NCBI GenBank assembly: GCA_046316615.1
Contig: JBKDAN010000029.1
Coordinates: 1 to 64,000 of the forward strand
Reading direction: 5' to 3'
DNA: 64,000 nt
Origin: BJHL01 sp040378885
Lineage (GTDB): Bacteria; Planctomycetota; Phycisphaerae; Phycisphaerales; UBA1924
Part shown: positions 33,602 to 41,529 of the stretch, piece after piece
Layout: every line of letters starts with the position of its first letter
Numbering within the stretch: position 1 is the stretch's first letter
Position numbers and translations under genes: made by a program
The notes under the pieces: model-generated
What the model saw: only the letters and a program-made list of their open reading frames with translations
Databases searched by the model: none
Told to the model about the DNA's origin: nothing

Positions 33602-34711
33602 ATGTCCACGACGATTGTCATCAAGGACCTGGTGAAGAGCTATCCGGCCATCGCACCCGGACCCGGCAGCCCCCCCACGACCACCGCGGTGGATCGCGTT
33701 TCATTGACGATCAACGCAGGCGAACTGTTCTTTTTGCTTGGGCCCAGCGGCTGCGGCAAGACGACGCTTCTGCGGATGATCGCCGGCTTCATCGAGCCCA
33801 CCAGTGGCGGCATCGTGTTTCAAACGGGCGATGGCGCAAGCACCGACGTGACCTTCATGCCTGCGGAAAAGCGCGATACAGGCATGGTGTTTCAGAGCTA
33901 CGCGCTCTGGCCCCACATGACCGTCGCGCAAAACGTCGCCTTTGGGCTCGAAGTGCGGAAAGTGTCAGCGAGCGAGCGGGAAAGCCGCGTGCGCGAAGCG
34001 CTGGCGGCGGTGCGCATGGAGCAATATGCCGCACGAAAACCAAACCAGTTGTCGGGTGGACAGCAGCAACGCATCGCACTCGCACGCGCGATTGTGGTAA
34101 AGCCTCGGGTGCTGCTGCTGGACGAGCCGCTCAGCAACCTCGATGCGAAGCTGCGAATCGAGCTCAGGAGCGAGATTCGTCGTGTCTGCAAGACCAGCGG
34201 TATAACTACCGTGTATGTCACGCACGACCAAAAAGAAGCATTGAGCATGGCAGACCGGATCGCCATCATGAGGTCCGGTAACATCGTCCAGCTTGGCACG
34301 CCAGGGCAGCTTTATCAGCGTCCGACTGACCGGTTTGTTGCCGAGTTCCTTGGTGAGACCAACATCCTTGAAGGTGTGGTTAGTTCCACGGGGAACGTCG
34401 TCGAGGTTGAGACCGCATTCGGGCGACTGCAGTCGATGAACCTGAGTGGATGCAACGTCACCGATGGTGCGAATGTGCTCGTGTCGCTGCGGCACGAGTG
34501 CGTTCGCCTCACAACCAGTGGTACCAACCCAATAACAGGCACCGTGAAGGACACGGTCTATCTTGGCGAGATTGCGCAGCTAGAGCTGGTAAGCGGCACG
34601 CACACCCTGTCGCTTTCGATCTTGAATCCCCGCGACACATTGCCAGTTGTTGGCAGCGAAGTGCGTTGCTCGATCGACCCCCAGGATGTCATCCTGCTGC
34701 CCAAGGCTTGA
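33602..34711 (+). CDS. ABC transporter ATP-binding protein (FbpC/PotA/UgpC group)
   Basis: The product is 369 aa from the ATG at 33602, with GAGG upstream. The ATPase domain has Walker A GPSGCGKTTLLRM, the Q-loop region FQSYALWPHMTV, signature LSGGQQQRIALARAI, Walker B VLLLDEPLSNLD and VYVTHDQKEALSMAD. A TOBE-type C-terminus follows (NILEGVVSSTGNVVEV; VLVSLRHECVRL). This layout belongs to importers for iron, spermidine or sugars. No permease or binding protein is adjacent, so its partners must be encoded elsewhere. Confidence 0.93.
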   Translation: MSTTIVIKDLVKSYPAIAPGPGSPPTTTAVDRVSLTINAGELFFLLGPSGCGKTTLLRMIAGFIEPTSGGIVFQTGDGASTDVTFMPAEKRDTGMVFQSYALWPHMTVAQNVAFGLEVRKVSASERESRVREALAAVRMEQYAARKPNQLSGGQQQRIALARAIVVKPRVLLLDEPLSNLDAKLRIELRSEIRRVCKTSGITTVYVTHDQKEALSMADRIAIMRSGNIVQLGTPGQLYQRPTDRFVAEFLGETNILEGVVSSTGNVVEVETAFGRLQSMNLSGCNVTDGANVLVSLRHECVRLTTSGTNPITGTVKDTVYLGEIAQLELVSGTHTLSLSILNPRDTLPVVGSEVRCSIDPQDVILLPKA

Positions 34712-34726
34712 GTTTCACGTGGAACG

Positions 34727-35176
34727 CTAGAGAGCTTGCACACTTCGCCACGAAAGGACGGAGCCGGAAGCTGGTGCGCGAACGACATCGCGGCTATGGG
34801 CGGGGCGGATATCTGTGTGCTCGAGATCATTCACAGCGACCCAGGCAAACGCGATCTGGTCCTCGACGCTCCGGATGCTGGTTAGATCAGCAGTGGTGGA
34901 CATGCTGAAGTAAACATTGATCTCGTGTCGTGACTTACCACCTTGCACAAAAAGGTGCTCCTCCACTTGCACAACCCGTCCGACAGCGACGCTAACCGCC
35001 GCTTCTTCCTGCATCTCCCGCGCAAGCGCAGCGGCGGCTGTCTCGCCGGACTCGACATGACCGCCAGGCAAGTAGAAGTAACCGTGCTTGCAATTCTGGC
35101 ACAGCAGGACGCGTTCCCCGTGAAACATGATGCCGCGGGCGATCACTTCGATTCTTGTTGGTTGTGAGGATTGCAT
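34727..35176 (-). CDS. Nudix hydrolase
   Basis: The product is 149 aa. The Nudix box is complete: GGHVESGETAAAALAREM plus QEEAAV (G-x5-E-x7-RE-x2-EE). The front is RIEVIARGIMFHGERVLLCQ and the end is DQIAFAWVAVNDLEHTDI. The family splits nucleoside-diphosphate-linked substrates; the sequence does not show which one. It is convergent with the ABC ATPase and divergent from parB, with 69 nt between the two start codons. Confidence 0.92.
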   Translation of the reverse strand: MQSSQPTRIEVIARGIMFHGERVLLCQNCKHGYFYLPGGHVESGETAAAALAREMQEEAAVSVAVGRVVQVEEHLFVQGGKSRHEINVYFSMSTTADLTSIRSVEDQIAFAWVAVNDLEHTDIRPAHSRDVVRAPASGSVLSWRSVQAL

Positions 35177-35245
35177 CTTGTTTCTTCCTGACTGCCTTGC
35201 GAGTTGTATCGTCGTTCGCTATCCTGAGGCAAGAAAGGAACACGC

Positions 35246-36280
35246 ATGGATGCGAACAAACGCGATGCGGCGGCACCGGTCCGTCGCTTGGGGAAGGGGC
35301 TTTCTGGACTGATGAACTTGCAGGCGCCGGTGCAGGTAGCGGCACCAATCAACACGCCGCAGGCAAGCCGATCGGAAGAACCCATCGCTCGAGAGCCTGA
35401 AACGGCTCGCATCGAAGTCCCTAGTCCAGCGAAGCCCGATAATTACTTATCGGACGTTGTGAACGTTCCTGTCGGTGCGATCCGTGTCTCGCCCTATCAG
35501 CCGCGTCGAACCTTTGACGAGAAGGCGCTCGACGAGCTCGCACGCTCTATCAGGGCGTCGGGGGTCATGCAGCCGGTCTTGGTGCGGCCAGTTGTTCCTG
35601 CTGTTGGTGATGTGCAGTTTGAGCTCATCGCCGGCGAGCGGCGGTGGCGCGCCGCCCAGCGTGCGGGTTTGGCAGCACTGCCGGCCATTGTGCGTGAACT
35701 TTCCAACAGCACCGCCGCAGAGTGGGCGCTGGTTGAAAACGTACAACGCGAAGATCTCAACCCGATGGATCGCGCGTTTGCGTTGCGATCACTGCTGACG
35801 AACTTCGGCCTCACACATGATGAGCTCGGTGAGCGACTCGGGCTTGATCGATCAACGATCACCAATCTGCTTCGCCTTGCGGCCCTCGAGCCCGAGATCG
35901 CGGACTTGATCGTTGCGGGCAAGCTCTCCGGCGGGCACGGCAAGGCACTGCTTGGCATTCAGAACTCTGCAAAGCGCATTGAGATTGCTCGCGTGGCCGC
36001 GCAGTTTGGATGGAGCGTGCGAAAAGTCGAAGCGATCGCAAGCGAGATTGCGCAAGGTGGTGGCGCGGCAAGCAAGGGTGGGGGTCCGACACCAACGGAT
36101 GTGAGTCCGCGGCACGCCGTGCTGCGAGATCTGGAACGTCAGATCGGTGCGCATCTCGGCACGAAAGTGCAAATTCAGACGGATCCAGCAGGCAAGCGAG
36201 GACGACTGGTGATTGAGTTCTATGGACTGGATCACTTCGACGGCGTCGTGACCAAGCTGGGCTTTTCTGCGATCGGTTAA
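35246..36280 (+). CDS. parB: ParB family chromosome-partitioning CTPase
   Basis: The product is 344 aa. The N-terminal RRLGKGLSGLM is the usual ParA-interacting region. The CTP-binding and clamp motifs are VSPYQPRRTFDE, GVMQPVLVRP and FELIAGERRWRAAQRAGL. The HTH that binds parS follows (LTHDELGERLGLDRSTITNL, then LSGGHGKALL). The C-terminal dimer region is present (LVIEFYGLDHFDGVV). parA is not next to it; the upstream gene is Nudix on the other strand. No parS-like 16-mer was noticed by eye. The ATG follows AGAAAGGAA. Confidence 0.95.
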   Translation: MDANKRDAAAPVRRLGKGLSGLMNLQAPVQVAAPINTPQASRSEEPIAREPETARIEVPSPAKPDNYLSDVVNVPVGAIRVSPYQPRRTFDEKALDELARSIRASGVMQPVLVRPVVPAVGDVQFELIAGERRWRAAQRAGLAALPAIVRELSNSTAAEWALVENVQREDLNPMDRAFALRSLLTNFGLTHDELGERLGLDRSTITNLLRLAALEPEIADLIVAGKLSGGHGKALLGIQNSAKRIEIARVAAQFGWSVRKVEAIASEIAQGGGAASKGGGPTPTDVSPRHAVLRDLERQIGAHLGTKVQIQTDPAGKRGRLVIEFYGLDHFDGVVTKLGFSAIG

Positions 36281-36496
36281 TCGGCGCCGTTCCGCGCGAC
36301 GAGCAACGAAAGCAGCTTGTTTTAACATCGACCGCGGAATCTCACATTGTCTTGTGAACCTTTCTGGACGCTTTACTCATGCACTTGACGTGCGAACAAT
36401 GAGGAAGGCCATTTGTTACGTGCATACGCATATCAGTTGATGTGAGCGGGGCGTGATGCGTTCTGTTGTGTCGCGAGATCCTGAAAGGAATATGTA

Positions 36497-36889
36497 ATGG
36501 GTCGTCGTCCTAGTTCATCGTCGCTGAGCGCCATTCCTGTTTCGACGTTGCAGGCAGAGATTCGTCGTCGTCAACGTTCGGTGACGCCCCTGCAGCGCCG
36601 TCGCGAGAAGCTGCTCGCGAAGCTCGCGACGATTGATGCGCAGATCCGTGAGCTCGGCGGCACGGTCCCCGGCGGCCGCGTGCGTCCCCAAAACAGCGTG
36701 AACCTTGCGGATGCGCTGGTGGGTGTGCTGAAGGGCAAGACGCTCGGCGTGAGCGAAGCGGCTGATGCCGTGCTGAAGTCGGGCTATCAGACAAACGCCG
36801 CCAACTTTCGGACGATCGTCAATCAAACGCTGATCAAGAACCGGTCCATGTTCAAGAAGGTCGGTCGCGGCCAGTACACGGCGTCGTGA
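36497..36889 (+). CDS. Small winged-helix-like DNA-binding protein
   Basis: The product is 130 aa with GAAAGGAA before the ATG. The N-terminal half is a basic coiled coil (TLQAEIRRRQRSVTPLQRRR then EKLLAKLATIDAQIREL). The C-terminal half reads LADALVGVLKGKTLGVSEAA then VLKSGYQTNAANFRTIVNQ and FKKVGRGQYTA, which looks like a HARE-HTH/winged-helix unit common in planctomycetes. A nucleoid or regulatory role is plausible but not known. A bidirectional terminator is 127 nt downstream. Confidence 0.82.
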   Translation: MGRRPSSSSLSAIPVSTLQAEIRRRQRSVTPLQRRREKLLAKLATIDAQIRELGGTVPGGRVRPQNSVNLADALVGVLKGKTLGVSEAADAVLKSGYQTNAANFRTIVNQTLIKNRSMFKKVGRGQYTAS

Positions 36890-37015
36890 AGACGTCGTAC
36901 ACGGAGCGTTGAAAACCCGTGCGAGCGCCCACGCGCGTGTGCGTAGCGGGTGAACGACTACTCCGTTCAGCGTACTGAAGTGACTAACCAAAACAACTGA
37001 GCGAAGCAGCAACGA

Positions 37016-37045
37016 AAAAACCGGCAACACCAGTTGCCGGTTTTT
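37016..37045. terminator. Bidirectional Rho-independent terminator
   Basis: Perfect 13-bp stem AAAAACCGGCAAC / GTTGCCGGTTTTT with an ACCA loop. It has T runs on both strands and lies between the convergent genes ending at 36889 and 37103. Confidence 0.92.
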
Positions 37046-37102
37046 CATTGATCTTGTTCCATCTTGATCTGGATCGCTCGGCAGAAAGCCGGCAGAATCA
37101 GA

Positions 37103-37402
37103 TTACCAAGGCGAAGGGCTGTTGGTGAGGCGGCTGGGACGATCCAGCAACAGGCCGGTGTAGATGTCTTCGGTCAGCAGGCGAGCGTTCATGTCCCAGG
37201 TGTAGTACATGCGGTTGTCCACGTCGATGGGACGCAGAGCCAGCGTGTCCAGCTCGGGCGACACGTCGCCTTGGATCTTGCTGAGGCGGCCGCCGTCAGC
37301 GCGATCGGTCTGGGCGCAGCCCGTGAGGGCGACAGCCAGGGCAGCAGCGCCAAGCAGGCTGGCGGCGCGAAGGATCGAAGCAGTGGGGAGGTTCGAACGC
37401 AT
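37103..37402 (-). CDS. Small lipoprotein of unknown function
   Basis: The product is 99 aa. The lipobox is LTGC at residues 26-29 after a typical signal (LRAASLLGAAALAVA). The mature part is 70 residues and contains DTLALRPIDVDNRMYYTWDM and TGLLLDRPSRLT. No domain is recognised. It ends at a bidirectional terminator. Similar short lipoproteins are often found as single genes. Confidence 0.78.
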   Translation of the reverse strand: MRSNLPTASILRAASLLGAAALAVALTGCAQTDRADGGRLSKIQGDVSPELDTLALRPIDVDNRMYYTWDMNARLLTEDIYTGLLLDRPSRLTNSPSPW

Positions 37403-37687
37403 GGGCTACTCCAATCTCGAGGACACGTGCTTGGCTGGCGGGACCGACGTACCGCGATGGCCCGATGCCATGAGCGGGACGAGAGTTGTACCAGTGACGG
37501 GCGGCGGCGTCAAGCCACTGCTCCCGGAGGATATCCGGGTCAACTGCATCGGAGGTTCGAGGCTTGCGGGTAGAAATATGGTCAAGGCTCGTGCGGACCT
37601 GATAGCGTAATTGGCAGGGCCTGCCGGGTTGGCAGCTTTCGGGGCCGGCGTAAGACACTGTGGGGCATGACTTTGGGCGATGCGAGT

Positions 37688-37704
37688 TCGGCACGGCGGT
37701 TGCA
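37688..37704 (+). promoter_or_regulatory. Candidate sigma-54 promoter of clpB
   Basis: TCGGCACG-GCGG-TTGCA matches the -24/-12 consensus TTGGCACG-N4-TTGCA at all conserved bases except one (C for T at the second position). The GG and GC doublets are 10 nt apart, as required. The start would be near 37715, 48 nt before the ATG. No enhancer site was searched. Confidence 0.45.
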
Positions 37705-37720
37705 TATCTCACCTGTCAGA

Positions 37721-37743
37721 GCTCCGCTGAACGATGGCGGAGC
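37721..37743 (+). promoter_or_regulatory. Inverted repeat in the clpB leader
   Basis: GCTCCGC-N9-GCGGAGC lies between the candidate promoter and the Shine-Dalgarno sequence. The 9-nt spacing is like a CIRCE element, but the sequence is not CIRCE. It could be a repressor site or an RNA hairpin. Confidence 0.4.
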
Positions 37744-37762
37744 GATTCCGTAAGGAGTAGTT

Positions 37763-40498
37763 ATGCGTCAGGACCAGTTCACAACCGCTGCCCAGCAAGT
37801 GCTCGCCGATGCCCAGTCCGCTGCGGCCCGCGCGGGACATCCGGAAGTGACGGGGCTCCACGTGCTCAATGCGCTCTTGGACGATCGGTCGGGACCCGCC
37901 GCTTCCATTCTGACAAAGGCTGGCGGCGAGGTCTCGCGCGTGCAGGTGCCAGTCGTCAGTGAGCTCACGCGGCTACCCAAAGTCAGCGGCAACGCCGGCA
38001 ACGCTGGTCGCGCCTTGATGGACATCCTCGTCAAGGCCGACGAGCTCAGTAAGCGCATGGGCGACAGCTACGTCAGCAGCGAACACCTGCTGCTCGCAGT
38101 TGCAACCGTCCCCGGTCCCGCGCGCGACGCGCTGAGCAACGCGAGCGTCAAAGTCGGCGCTCTCGAGCAGGCCGTCAAGCAGATTCGCGCCAGTAGTGGC
38201 GTGAGCAACGTGACGGATCAGAGCGCGGAGAGCAACTTCGAAGCTCTCAAGAAGTACGCCATCGACCTCACGCAGAAAGCTCAGCAAGGCAAGCTTGACC
38301 CAGTCATCGGTCGCGACGAAGAAATCCGCCGCACCATGCAGGTGCTCAGTCGTCGCACCAAGAACAACCCCGTACTCATCGGCGAGCCCGGCGTCGGCAA
38401 GACCGCTATCGCCGAGGGTCTCGCCCTGCGCATCGTGAATGGCGACTGCCCCGAAGGCATGCGAGACAAGAAGATCATGGCCCTCGACGTCGGCCAGTTG
38501 CTCGCCGGTGCCAAGTTCCGCGGCGAGTTCGAAGAGCGCCTCAAGAGCGTGCTGCGCGAAGTGCAGAGCAGCAACGGCCAGATCATCCTCTTCATCGACG
38601 AACTCCACACCATCATCGGCGCAGGCGCCGCTGATGGCGCAGTAAGCGCAGGCAACCTGCTCAAGCCCGCACTCGCTCGCGGCGAACTCCGCTGTATCGG
38701 CGCGACAACGCTTGATGAGTATCGCAAGCACGTCGAGAAGGACGCCGCATTCGAACGCCGCTTCCAGCCCATTCTCGTTGATCAACCCAACGTCGAAGAA
38801 ACCGTCGCCATTCTGCGCGGCCTCAAGCCCCGCTACGAAGCCCACCACGGCGTGCGCATTCTCGACAGCGCAATCCTCGCTGCAGCACAACTCAGTCACC
38901 GCTACATCGCCGATCGCTTCCTACCCGACAAGGCAATTGACTGTGTGGACGAAGCCGCAAGCCGATTGCGCATCGAGAACGACAGCATGCCCAGCGAGCT
39001 TGACGAGCTGCGCCGCAAGATCATGCAGCTTGAGATCGAGCGCGAAGCACTCAAGATTGAAACCGCCGAAGCCACCAAGCGCGTGGGTGAACAAGCTACC
39101 GAACGTGGCACCGCACGCGAGCTGGAACGCGTCGAGCGCGAACTCGCTGAACTCCAGGAGCAGAACCGCGCGCTGACAGCTCGCTGGGATGAAGAGAAGA
39201 AAGAACTCGACGCCGTCAAGGCCATCAAGGAACAGATGGGCAGCAAGCAAGTCGCACTTGAGCAAGCCCAGCGCCGGGGCGACCTCGAAGCCGCCGCACG
39301 CATCCGCTACGGCGAGATGCGCGATCTTGAAGCGAACTTGAAGAACGCAGAGGAAGCCCTCGCCAAGCGCAAGTCTCGCGGCGATGCCCTCGTGAAAGAA
39401 GAAGTTGACGCCGAAGCCATCGCGGCAGTGGTGGGGCGGTGGACTGGTATTCCTGTCTCGCGCCTCGTCGAAAGTGAACGCGAGAAACTCACCCGCATGG
39501 AAGATGGCCTGCGCAAACGAGTCATCGGCCAGGACCACGCGTTGCGAGCCGTGAGTGACGCCGTCCGCCGCAGCCGCGCCGGTCTTAGTGATCCCAACCG
39601 CCCCGTCGGCTCGTTCCTGTTCCTGGGTCCCACCGGCGTCGGCAAGACCGAAACGTGCAAAGCCCTCGCCGAGTTCCTCTTCGACACCGACGAAGCCATG
39701 GTCCGCATCGACATGAGCGAATACGGCGAGAAACACGCCGTCGCACGCCTCGTCGGCGCCCCTCCGGGTTACGTGGGCTACGACGAAGGTGGCCAACTGA
39801 CCGAAGCAGTCCGTCGCCGTCCCTACAGCGTGGTTCTTCTCGATGAAATCGAGAAGGCGCACCCTGATGTCTTCAACATCCTCCTGCAAGTGCTCGATGA
39901 TGGTCGCCTGACCGATGGCCAAGGCCGCACGGTCGACTTCCGCAACACCATCGTCGTCATGACCAGCAACTACGGCAGCGCTCAAATTCAAGAGCTCACC
40001 GCAGGCGGCGCAGAAGATTGGGAAATCGAAGCTGCCATCCGCGAAATGCTCAAGCGCGGTCCCGCCGGCATGATGGCCGAAGACCTGGGCAAGGCCGCTG
40101 GCCTGCCGCCCAAAGTCACGGAAGTCATGAGCCGAGCCGCCATGCAAATGCAAGGCGGCCTCATGCGCCCCGAGCTGCTCAACCGCATCGACGAAGTCGT
40201 CGTCTTCCACCAGTTGCAGAAGACGGCGCTGGGCCAGATCGTCGAAATCCAGTTGTCACGCCTCCGCCAGCGCCTCGCCGAACGCGGCATGACGCTGGAA
40301 GTGAGCGACGCCGCCAAGCAGTTGCTCGCCAGCGAAGGCTGGGACCCGCAGTTCGGCGCCCGTCCGCTCAAGAGGACGATCCAGCAGCGCGTCGAGAACG
40401 CGCTGGCGACGAAGATCCTCAATGGCGAGCTCGGCGATGGCGACAACGTCAAGGTCGATGCCGAACGCGGTGGATTTGTGTTTTGCAAGAATGCGTGA
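37763..40498 (+). CDS. clpB: ATP-dependent chaperone ClpB with an extended AAA2 domain
   Basis: The product is 911 aa, longer than the usual 860. AAGGAG is 5 nt before the ATG. It has the N-terminal Clp repeat domain, AAA1 with Walker A GEPGVGKTAIAEG and Walker B IILFIDELHTIIG, the middle coiled coil (about 400-540), and AAA2 with GPTGVGKTETCKALAEF and VVLLDEIEKAHPDVF, then RPELLNRIDEVVVF. ClpB rescues aggregated proteins with DnaK. Between VMTSNYGS and RPELLNRIDE there are about 35 extra residues compared with E. coli ClpB. The leader carries a possible sigma-54 promoter. Confidence 0.96.
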   Translation: MRQDQFTTAAQQVLADAQSAAARAGHPEVTGLHVLNALLDDRSGPAASILTKAGGEVSRVQVPVVSELTRLPKVSGNAGNAGRALMDILVKADELSKRMGDSYVSSEHLLLAVATVPGPARDALSNASVKVGALEQAVKQIRASSGVSNVTDQSAESNFEALKKYAIDLTQKAQQGKLDPVIGRDEEIRRTMQVLSRRTKNNPVLIGEPGVGKTAIAEGLALRIVNGDCPEGMRDKKIMALDVGQLLAGAKFRGEFEERLKSVLREVQSSNGQIILFIDELHTIIGAGAADGAVSAGNLLKPALARGELRCIGATTLDEYRKHVEKDAAFERRFQPILVDQPNVEETVAILRGLKPRYEAHHGVRILDSAILAAAQLSHRYIADRFLPDKAIDCVDEAASRLRIENDSMPSELDELRRKIMQLEIEREALKIETAEATKRVGEQATERGTARELERVERELAELQEQNRALTARWDEEKKELDAVKAIKEQMGSKQVALEQAQRRGDLEAAARIRYGEMRDLEANLKNAEEALAKRKSRGDALVKEEVDAEAIAAVVGRWTGIPVSRLVESEREKLTRMEDGLRKRVIGQDHALRAVSDAVRRSRAGLSDPNRPVGSFLFLGPTGVGKTETCKALAEFLFDTDEAMVRIDMSEYGEKHAVARLVGAPPGYVGYDEGGQLTEAVRRRPYSVVLLDEIEKAHPDVFNILLQVLDDGRLTDGQGRTVDFRNTIVVMTSNYGSAQIQELTAGGAEDWEIEAAIREMLKRGPAGMMAEDLGKAAGLPPKVTEVMSRAAMQMQGGLMRPELLNRIDEVVVFHQLQKTALGQIVEIQLSRLRQRLAERGMTLEVSDAAKQLLASEGWDPQFGARPLKRTIQQRVENALATKILNGELGDGDNVKVDAERGGFVFCKNA

Positions 40499-40505
40499 AC
40501 AACAG

Positions 40506-41303
40506 CTACGGTTTGACCTGATGGCGCCGAGCATAGTCGCGCAGAGGCTCCCAGTAGCCCGCCAAGATCGATTCGGCACACGCGGCATTGTTCATCTCGA
40601 TGGACTTCAGCTTGGCGTAGCGATTGTTGTCGTCTGAATGTGAGAACGTGATAAACAGTCGTTTGCGGTCGAAAATGGTAACGACGAGTCCGATGCGGTC
40701 GCCTAGCTCGCCTGCCGTTTGTTCGAAACGGGCTGCGCCTTGGAAAGCACTCATTGTCCGCTCGTGCCACTCTTTACTCGGCTGTGTCTGGGCATTGAAC
40801 ACTCTCCGAAACTGGCGTGCTGGATTTGCGTTCAACCACTTTTTGAGACTCTGCTCATCGTACCATTCCTTCATCTCTTCAATGTCCGGTGCGAGCCAGT
40901 CACCCCAATCCCCGTTCTTCAGCACCTTTCGCGGTGGCTGTGTAGATAGCTTCATCGTCCAAACTTCTGTTGAGTTCTCGCGCGCGGCCAAAAGCGCGAC
41001 GAATGTGGCCTTTGTCGAGTCGTGAAACGTCAGAGATCCTGGAGACGCATCTCGAAATGCGCGCAGCATTTCTTGTTCAGCTGCGTTTGTACGTTCTCGA
41101 AGTTGGTGCATTGCGAAGATCAGCGACACCTGCATAACGGCGACGCCCACAAGCACAGTTCCCAATCGGCGAGCGGTTTGAACTTTGTCGTCGCCATCAC
41201 TAAAAAAGTCAAAGTCAAGCATCGTCGCAATGGCGATGACCAACGTGATTCCCATCGGAGCCCAGGAAATCACCTTCTCCGCTTTGGACCAAACGTTTTT
41301 CAT
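40506..41303 (-). CDS. Membrane protein of unknown function, different base composition
   Basis: The product is 265 aa from the ATG at 41303, with GGAG 6 nt upstream; an in-frame ATG at 41315 overlaps that site. Two hydrophobic helices are at the N-terminus (APMGITLVIAIATMLDF and LGTVLVGVAVMQVSLIFAM). A long soluble region follows (NAAEQEMLRAFRDASPG; GLVVTIFDRKRLFITFSH). It looks A+T-richer and uses less common codons than its neighbours, so it may have been acquired. I do not recognise the family. It is convergent with clpB. Confidence 0.72.
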   Translation of the reverse strand: MKNVWSKAEKVISWAPMGITLVIAIATMLDFDFFSDGDDKVQTARRLGTVLVGVAVMQVSLIFAMHQLRERTNAAEQEMLRAFRDASPGSLTFHDSTKATFVALLAARENSTEVWTMKLSTQPPRKVLKNGDWGDWLAPDIEEMKEWYDEQSLKKWLNANPARQFRRVFNAQTQPSKEWHERTMSAFQGAARFEQTAGELGDRIGLVVTIFDRKRLFITFSHSDDNNRYAKLKSIEMNNAACAESILAGYWEPLRDYARRHQVKP

Positions 41304-41529
41304 GAGAGTCTCCATTTAACGGCGAGTTGACCACTGCGTTGAGAAGCCGATTGAACAAACAGTAACGTGTCGAAGTTCACACTCGGGCTGGTCAGTTGGG
41401 CACGCTTTCGGCTTCTGTTCACTTCTCCGTTCTCTGTAGCAATTCTCGCATTCGCGCGTCGCAGGGCTACGTTCAGATACAATTGAGCGCAATCGCTGGG
41501 TTGGGTGTGAAGAGTTTGGCGGAGGACGT

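Larger units (their letters stand above)
37403..37762. other. Intergenic region upstream of clpB
   Basis: 360 nt without a gene. It holds the promoter of the small lipoprotein gene on the minus strand and the leader of clpB on the plus strand, described separately. The stretch 37600-37680 is rich in short GGC/GCC runs that could form local hairpins. Confidence 0.5.

Noticed and set aside
36281..36496. A possible promoter TTGACG in front of the winged-helix-like gene
   Set aside because: No -10 hexamer at 16-18 nt; not called.
37380..37402. A GGTTCGAA-like string resembling a tRNA T-arm
   Set aside because: It lies in the start of the small lipoprotein gene and no acceptor or anticodon stem can be drawn around it.
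38921..40210. A 429-codon minus-strand frame opposite clpB
   Set aside because: Caused by the third-position bias of clpB; no motif or start signal.
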